Source: Karstenula rhodostoma CBS 690.94
Lineage: Eukaryota > Ascomycota > Dothideomycetes > Pleosporales > Didymosphaeriaceae
Assembly: GCA_010093485.1 (NCBI GenBank)
Contig: MU001500.1
Span: 1,312,198 to 1,376,197, forward strand
DNA length: 64,000 nucleotides
Direction of reading: 5' to 3'
A program made the translations under genes and the position numbers. Under the pieces are notes generated by a model. It saw nothing but the letters and a program-made list of their open reading frames with translations. It was not told the DNA's origin and made no database searches. How positions within the stretch are numbered: position 1 is the first letter of the stretch; every line of letters starts with the position of its first letter. Below are positions 58,354 through 64,000 of the stretch, in pieces.

Positions 58354-58547
58354 TGTAGCCAAGTGCTCCAGTGTAACGAGTGGAGAAAGGTGTGGTGGTT
58401 TCAACGATAGGACCACGCGTCATAAGATACCAATTTCATACTCGCTGCAATCAAGATATATTCGGCGTTATAACAGGACGTGCGCTATGTATGTATGTAT
58501 CTACGGGTATATGTGTATATGTGTCTCCCCTTGGTCCCACGTCTCTA

Positions 58548-60005
58548 TCATAGCATCGGGCGCGTCTCCGTGGCTGCAGCGCCATGCTTCTTCAGAATAC
58601 GCTCCTTTCCTTCCCGCATATGCCTTGCAATCTCCTCGTCGGTCAGCTGTGTCACATTGTTCAAATCAACAGCTTCCCTTTTCAGCGACTTGGCCAGCAG
58701 CTTCTCACCATCGCTAGACACAACCTTGCCTTCTACAACCTCATTGCAAAACTTCGCAAACTCATCGAAAAACGTAGTCGATGCGGGCAGCGCGTCAAGC
58801 ATCATGGCAAAGCAGTGCGGCATGGCTTCGAATTCGCGCCACCTCACAACGGCACCCTGCTGGTGCAGTTTCTTTGCCAAAACAGCATCCTCGTCGCGTA
58901 GCATCTCCTCTCCTAATCCAAAGAATGTGGGAGGCGAGTGAGACCAATCATTCGCTGCAACGGGCGATACGAGCGGATGTGCGAGCGCCTCGCCCTCACA
59001 GTATAGTTCCGCGCGCGGGGGATCTATAGGCCACGCAGCGTCTGGCGGGTAGTTCATGTTGTGGGTGTGCGAGGGGGGCGGCAGGTAATCGTACTTTGCC
59101 AGCCCTTCAATGGAGGGTAGTGAGCGCGTTATATCGAGCCAAGGGGAGCTAAGGGCGAGGCCAGCAGGTAGCGGAATTTCGACATCCTTCCCGTACCAGC
59201 GGACGGTGGGAAAACCCGGTCCGGTGTGGGAGCGATGGATCTGCAGGAGCAGCTGGAGGAGCGAGGCACAAAGCAAACCGCCTGCCGAGTCGCCTCCGAA
59301 CACTATCTCAGCCGCGGGTACTGGGTCGTGGGGCGCGCCAGGGGGTGGAGCGAGGAGAGACAGGTAGGCCATGAAAGCGTCGAGGATCGCAGCAGGGAAT
59401 GCGTTCTGCGGTGCCAGACGATATCTCACGCTGAATACTCGACCGCCTGTCAGGCGCGCTACACGACCTGTAACGTGTCGGTAAGTCGCCGGGTCCAGAA
59501 GATACATTGCGCCGCCGTGGAAATACAGGAGCGTGACTTTGCTCTTCACTTCGCCCATCAACTTTGCGTACTTCTCTTGATCACTCGCACCTGCAGGCTC
59601 AGGCTCGGTGTCTGAGACACCAGTACGGCCGCCTGTCCACTCTCCTTCTACATCGTGCATATCGCACTTCGTCCATTTTTCGGTGCCGTCGCCCATGTCC
59701 TGGATAGCCTCGAAGAGCAGTTGCCGAACATCATCTTCCTCTGGGGTCTTTAGCTGGACTTTCGAAACCCACACCTTACCCTTGACGCCAGTGTCCTTGG
59801 TGGTCAGGTGTTGCAGCTTGGTGATGGGTGTCATGTTGTTGCTGGGACCAAGCATGTCGCGAAGCACTTTGATAGTCAACTCTGTGCGCAAGTCCCATTT
59901 CGAAGACGTTTCCGAGAAATTCAAAGTATGCGCCAGCGCAGTCTTGAATATGAATGGCGTTTTGGGAAGCAACAGCTTCAGCATTGCAGAGGGCGAAGAC
60001 TCCAT
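58548..60005 (-). CDS. Alpha/beta hydrolase (hormone-sensitive-lipase-like esterase)
   Basis: Serine esterase/lipase of the alpha/beta-hydrolase-3 (HSL) type. Intronless, 485 aa, start MESSPSAMLKLLLP. Oxyanion-hole motif HGGAMYLLDPATYRHVTGR at about 163; nucleophile elbow GGDSAGG at about 236-242; the catalytic Asp is probably in EEMLRDEDAVLAKKL and His in EFEAMPHCFAMML at about 410. RYRLAPQNAFPAA and SPWLDITRS are also family-typical. A 110-residue N-terminal extension precedes the core. There is no signal peptide, so it is likely cytosolic or ER-associated. It converges on the seipin gene with under 200 bases between stops. Substrate unknown. Confidence 0.9.
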   Translation of the reverse strand: MESSPSAMLKLLLPKTPFIFKTALAHTLNFSETSSKWDLRTELTIKVLRDMLGPSNNMTPITKLQHLTTKDTGVKGKVWVSKVQLKTPEEDDVRQLLFEAIQDMGDGTEKWTKCDMHDVEGEWTGGRTGVSDTEPEPAGASDQEKYAKLMGEVKSKVTLLYFHGGAMYLLDPATYRHVTGRVARLTGGRVFSVRYRLAPQNAFPAAILDAFMAYLSLLAPPPGAPHDPVPAAEIVFGGDSAGGLLCASLLQLLLQIHRSHTGPGFPTVRWYGKDVEIPLPAGLALSSPWLDITRSLPSIEGLAKYDYLPPPSHTHNMNYPPDAAWPIDPPRAELYCEGEALAHPLVSPVAANDWSHSPPTFFGLGEEMLRDEDAVLAKKLHQQGAVVRWREFEAMPHCFAMMLDALPASTTFFDEFAKFCNEVVEGKVVSSDGEKLLAKSLKREAVDLNNVTQLTDEEIARHMREGKERILKKHGAAATETRPML

Positions 60006-60571
60006 CGTGGCGTTGTCGTGTGCAGACTACAGAGCGGGTGTGGCTGATGAGTAAGCGCGTGGTCAAATGTGGAAGAAGAAGAAGAAGATAGCCAAAAGGG
60101 ATATGCAAGACACGAAGGGAGATTGTCCGAGGGACGGGGGCAAACAAAGTTGAGGTCAAGACTCAAGACTAAAGGGATATCAGTGACGTGCCTCGGCATC
60201 TTGTTTGACGTTTAGCGCATATGACTAGCCGGACTGGGTTATTTCCTTGTCGGAGAATTAGATAGGAGACTACCTCACGCCCAAGACAATATGCCAGCCG
60301 CAACGAATTTCATGGCTGTGCGCTGTGCGCTAATCATATAAACTGACCAAGAGACTTAACATCCTGCACCCTCGACCCAGGGGTATCTTTATGTGTGCCC
60401 AACGAAAAACCGAAAATCCGACAAACGCCCAATACCGTGCACGCTTCGCAAGACAAAAGCAGACAGAGGTCGTACCACTTGTGCTTTCATGCATCTGCGC
60501 CGGTGAATGCCTGGCTGGTCCGTTTCAAATCTTACTTAACTGGAATCGACAGCTGCAATGGTTGGAGAATT
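60006..60571. other. Intergenic region
   Basis: About 570 bases: hydrolase promoter (a TTCTTC-rich leader on the minus strand near 60075) and cyclin 3' flank. No gene recognised. Confidence 0.5.
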
Positions 60572-61645
60572 CTATCCGTCCAATTCACCTTCTTCGCTCA
60601 TGACCTCGTCACCACCATTAGCATCTTCCTTTCCCTTTCCGTTGCCATTGGCGGGCTCTGGTTCAGGGTCCAATTCGGGTTCAGGCATCGGGTGCTGGCC
60701 CGGCGTTGGGGTATCGAAGTAGGAGCCGTCTTCGGGCGATCGCAACCCAGCGTAGATGTTGGGTTCGCCATCTTTGCTGGGCACCGTCTCGTAGATGTCG
60801 GCCATATGGTTGCATGCACGTCGGATGTCGCGCAGCTTGACGCATTGTATTTCCCACCAAGGCTTGCCATCTTCCTCTGGCAGTTCAAGGTCCACCATCC
60901 GCGCACCTGCATAAATCGATGCAGCGGCGATAGCGCGGGATGTAAAGAGCAGGCAGAGCTGGGTGAGGCAGGAGTCGGAGAGAAAAGCCCAAGCGGCATT
61001 ACGCAAGCGCTTGTTGTGCTCCACGTTGTAGTACTTGAGCATGTCGTACATGGTCTTGTAGGGTGGCTCGATGTTCATGTCGAAGGAGAGTGATTCGAGG
61101 AGGACGTCTTCCGAGTACAAGATGGTGTCTCGCCATTTCCAGAAGTCCTTTGTCTGCTCGTCGACGAGCTTGTTCGGATCCTTGAGCGCGACCCGCACGC
61201 AGGCTACTACGATCTCCTTCATCTTCCTGACGTTCTCTTCGACCTTTGTGGCGAGAAACAATGCCGTAGCGGCGACTTGCTGGCACGGGGTCAGGTGCGG
61301 CTCACGGGTAGCGTGGGAGATGGCACTTACGTAGTGATGCAGCGGCTTGTAACCTGGGCGGGGCTTTAGGCTGTTGCGCATGAGATAGCGATTGAAGAAG
61401 ATGGCAGCGGTGCTGAGCGTGGTCTGGGGCAGCTTCAGCATCATGCCGACCTGCAGGATGAAATTGACGCCTTTGCGGCGCAATGCGCGCTCTTCTTCGG
61501 GCGACATGCCGTCGACGATCGAGGGCGCCTGGAGCAGCTCATCCTCGGTGAAGATCCACTGCTCCTCTGCTTCGACGACTGCGGGCGGCGGCGGCCGTGG
61601 CCGTTCGCGCACTGGAGGCGCAGGAGTGACTGTTGCCGAAACCAT
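60572..61645 (-). CDS. Transcriptional cyclin (cyclin K/T, Pch1/Ctk2-like)
   Basis: Regulatory subunit of a CDK acting on RNA polymerase II elongation. Exons are 61331-61645 and 60572-61279, giving 340 aa. The 51-nt intron (61280-61330) has a GTAAGT donor, a TGAC branch and a CAG acceptor; it is a multiple of three and has no stop. Splicing gives GYKPLHHYQVAATALFLATK, which matches the cyclin box of this group; reading through would insert 17 residues. Other landmarks: VNFILQVGMMLKLPQTTLST, KDPNKLVDEQTKDFWKW, ILYSEDVLLESLSFDMNIEP, and a second box with SDSCLTQLCLL and IAAASIYAGARM. The acidic C-terminus (PEPELDPEPEP) is disordered. The exact orthologue is not settled. Confidence 0.88.
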   Translation of the reverse strand: MVSATVTPAPPVRERPRPPPPAVVEAEEQWIFTEDELLQAPSIVDGMSPEEERALRRKGVNFILQVGMMLKLPQTTLSTAAIFFNRYLMRNSLKPRPGYKPLHHYVSAISHATREPHLTPCQQVAATALFLATKVEENVRKMKEIVVACVRVALKDPNKLVDEQTKDFWKWRDTILYSEDVLLESLSFDMNIEPPYKTMYDMLKYYNVEHNKRLRNAAWAFLSDSCLTQLCLLFTSRAIAAASIYAGARMVDLELPEEDGKPWWEIQCVKLRDIRRACNHMADIYETVPSKDGEPNIYAGLRSPEDGSYFDTPTPGQHPMPEPELDPEPEPANGNGKGKEDANGGDEVMSEEGELDG

Positions 61646-62959
61646 GGCAGTCGGTGGAGGATGATGTGTGCGCAGCGGTTGGGCGAGGACGGTCAGATGG
61701 TGCTGCTCGTGGTGTGCGTTGACTCGACGGGCGGCGCCGGCGTGCTTCTGTGTCGGAAGCGGCGGTTCGCAGCCGGAGAAGGAACCATGGGGGACGACGC
61801 GCCGATGGAGCGTGGATGGGGGCAATTCCAAGCTTGTGCGCTGCCCACAATACGATCCAGGTGAAAGTTGACCTCCCCACCGACACATGGGCCGTGCATA
61901 TGCAGGGAGTGGGGATCGACCAATCGCCGGCCTTCACCCTTCCGACCTTTCTGGCGAACCTCTTGGACAATGGTTTGTGGCGTGTATGAGATGCAGGAGA
62001 GAAGGCAGACAGAGGCACCATGCCAAGCAATCCCATAGTGGCCAGGTGGCAGCCAATCGAGATGGTTGAGTGTTGAGCGACTACGGTGATCTTCATTGGT
62101 AGAAAAGACAGTTCCAAAGCGGCCCCAGACGGCCTCCTCCCTAACGTCAACGATTCCGCCGACAAGCTCATTTCTCTCTTTCAAGACAAAACGATATCGC
62201 CGCATGCCCTTGTAGCACTCCTTGGAGCGCACACCACGTAGCAACTTTTCGTCGATTCAAAGCGCGCCGGTACCCCGCAAGATGGAACGCCAGGCGTGTG
62301 GGACACGCTTTTCTACAACCAAACTCTTGGTCTCGGTCCTCTTCCGAAAGAAGTGTTACGGTTCCCATCCGATATCGTGCTCGCAAAAGATACGTGGACG
62401 GCAGACGAATGGAAGTCCTTCTCCAGCTCAGGTGGACAGAACCACTGGAATACGGACTACGCGTTTACTTATACTCACTTAAGCCTACTTGGAGTCAACA
62501 ATATCAATGACCTAAAGAAGTGTACAAAGGTGTTACCGATACCAAAGACGAGTTTCTAGGGGGCCGGAGAATGGTTGAAGGATTAATGATGATGGATCAA
62601 TTCAGGTTTGGAATCGCGGCGTTCCAATGGTCATGTTAGTATAGCATCGTATCGAAGTTGATGGCCACGATATCTAAGAAAATCGACTCATGGATGCAAA
62701 AGGCTTTTATTGCAAACGCAGCTGTGATGCTCTCGATCTTGTCGTAATGTTCTCGTCCGTGTATATGCAAACCACCAGGAACTCCAGTCTCCGACCGTGA
62801 ACTTTTCCGACCGTATCGTACTAAAATTACAGAGCGAAAGATCAGAGCATCTCTGCTGCGCAGAGTATTACAACGGATATATATCAGATAATAGTGTTTC
62901 TATGTGTACATCCTCAGGCGCCGTGGAATGCATGTTTCGATCTAGATTGATGCACGTCT
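61646..62959. other. Intergenic region, about 1.3 kb
   Basis: Upstream DNA of the cyclin gene and 3' flank of the Gdt1-like gene. Contains an orphan open frame at about 62281-62559, listed separately. Confidence 0.45.
62281..62559 (+). pseudogene. Orphan coding-like fragment, about 93 codons
   Basis: Open frame beginning DGTPGVWDTLFYNQTLGLGP, followed by LPKEVLRFPSDIVLAKDT, WTADEWKSFSSSGGQNHW and NTDYAFTYTHLSLLGVNN. The composition is protein-like (Trp, Phe, Tyr, Asp in amphipathic spacing) but there is no in-frame ATG at its start and no upstream exon found. It may be a fragment of a decayed gene; no family recognised. Confidence 0.3.
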
Positions 62960-64000
62960 CTACTCATGGTAGATGGCCTCGAACAAGTAAATAACCCCAA
63001 AGGCGAGGAACGCAATGGCGCCTCCGAGAGTCACTGTATAAAGTTAAAACAAGTTTGTTGTGCGGTTTGAATCGGAGCACTTACCAACACGCATGCTGAC
63101 CTTGCCAGCAATTGCACGACCGCCGATGACAGCGCCTGCTGTACAGAGACCATGCCCGACAATGGCACCTCCAGTCACCCACCAATAGTCCGAGCCGGCT
63201 GCCATTGCTACTGTAGCAATTTGGCTGCGATCGCCCCACTCGCCTAGGAATGTCATGACGAAAGTCTGCACCCAGGCAGGGCTGAGGAGAAGAGAAAAGA
63301 GGTTGTTGAGGCCGCTCAGGGCGCCGGAAAGGGATGACCCCGTGGGTGAAGGAGCGCGATCTGGTGAAGAGGAGGGGCTACGGGCTGGGGCGGGCAGTCG
63401 AGAATTGGAGCGCGAGCGGCGAGCCCGGCCGGATTCGAGCACGTAGGGAGAGATGGACGACTTTCTACGGCCGCTCTGTTGCTGCCTGGCAAGGGACTCC
63501 TTCTCTTCAAGCTCCTGCTCCACTTCGCGCATCTCTTCGCCAACACCCTCGTCGGGACTCATGGCCATACCTTCGCGCAGCAGCTTGACGCCGAAGATAA
63601 GGAAAAGACCAGCAGCAGCGAGATGGGTAAAGTGCTCTGGTATCAGGGTGGGCACGGCGTGGCCGAGGACGGCGGAGAGGACGGTCATGACGATGAGGGC
63701 GGAGAAGGCGGCGGAGAAGACGAGGATGCGGGGATGGCGCATGGCCATGAGGGCAGCGACGAGGAATGTCTTATCGCCAATCTCGGAGAAGATGATCATG
63801 GTGAAGGAGAGAACAAACGAGTGGAAGGGCTGGATGACGCCGCCAGGTTCGCCGTCCACTGGCACGGCGCCCGCGTCTGTCTTGGGCGTTGTATCGAGCG
63901 GGTTGGTCTTCTCTGACGAGGGGGGGATGGGATGGGGTATGTCGTGCGGGCTGTCGGGCAGATCTGTGGGTTTCTATCGCCTGGTCAGCCGTGAAAGCAC
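62960..64000 (-). CDS. Gdt1/TMEM165 (UPF0016) cation transporter, 5' end outside window
   Basis: Golgi-type Ca2+/Mn2+ transporter of the UPF0016 family. Exons seen are 62960-63033 and 63085-63973; an acceptor TAG at 63974-63976, with a TGAC branch site before it, shows that the 5' exon(s) lie beyond position 64000. At least 320 aa are encoded here. Both signature motifs are present: EIGDKTFLVAALMAM in the first helix bundle and EWGDRSQIATVAMAA in the second, each with the conserved E-x-G-D-(K/R). They are separated by a charged, Ser-rich loop (ESGRARRSRSNSR). The last exon encodes TLGGAIAFLAFGVIYLFEAI. The missing exon presumably carries the signal sequence. Confidence 0.92.

Overview
The window is nuclear DNA of a filamentous ascomycete (Pezizomycotina; Dothideomycetes is my guess from overall gene content, not proven). 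The evidence is short introns (mostly 44-99 nt) with GTRNGT donors and CTRAC/TGAC branch sites, monocistronic genes on both strands, pyrimidine-rich leaders, and typical fungal families (Sip5, Brr6/Brl1, CYP52-type P450, TRI12-type MFS, phytase-like esterase, seipin). I placed exon junctions by hand from splice signals plus reading-frame and family continuity. I found no rRNA, CRISPR or intact transposon, and no tRNA I could support.

Layout. 0-7.5 kb: a DHA1-type MFS transporter, a small secreted/membrane protein, a BTB-like protein, an amino-acid permease and a decayed cytochrome P450 fragment. 7.8-19 kb: an MscS/EF-hand channel (minus), a secreted aldose 1-epimerase and Sip5 (plus). 19-27 kb: a Brr6/Brl1 nuclear-envelope protein facing a CYP52-like P450, then a UstYa (DUF3328) remnant and an orphan disordered protein. 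27-34 kb: a secreted phytase-like esterase and a TRI12-type transporter. 34-41 kb: a dense housekeeping block with succinyl-CoA ligase beta and a divergent small nuclear-type protein, a 3-ketoacyl-CoA thiolase, six-exon NTF2 and an NAD(P)-dependent reductase. 41-48 kb: a stand-alone MetE-like methyltransferase, an orphan protein with 24-residue repeats, a 99-aa acidic protein and a PARP-type zinc-finger protein. 48-64 kb: a large PPR-like putative mitochondrial protein, an acidic 775-aa protein, seipin, an alpha/beta hydrolase, a transcriptional cyclin and the 3' part of a Gdt1/TMEM165 cation transporter cut by the window edge.

The genes do not form one obvious pathway. Functional themes are nutrient uptake and export (three transporters, two secreted enzymes), lipid and alkane metabolism (CYP52-like P450, thiolase, seipin, hydrolase), nuclear envelope and transport (Brr6/Brl1, NTF2), and mechanosensing or ion homeostasis (MscS, Gdt1). 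The accessory stretch at 6.7-7.5 kb and 24.4-24.9 kb carries relics of two gene families often seen in secondary-metabolite loci, a P450 that has lost its heme cysteine and a UstYa-type oxidase. No complete new system is evident. The best leads are those relics, two orphan proteins with tandem peptide repeats, and two introns whose retention keeps the frame open.
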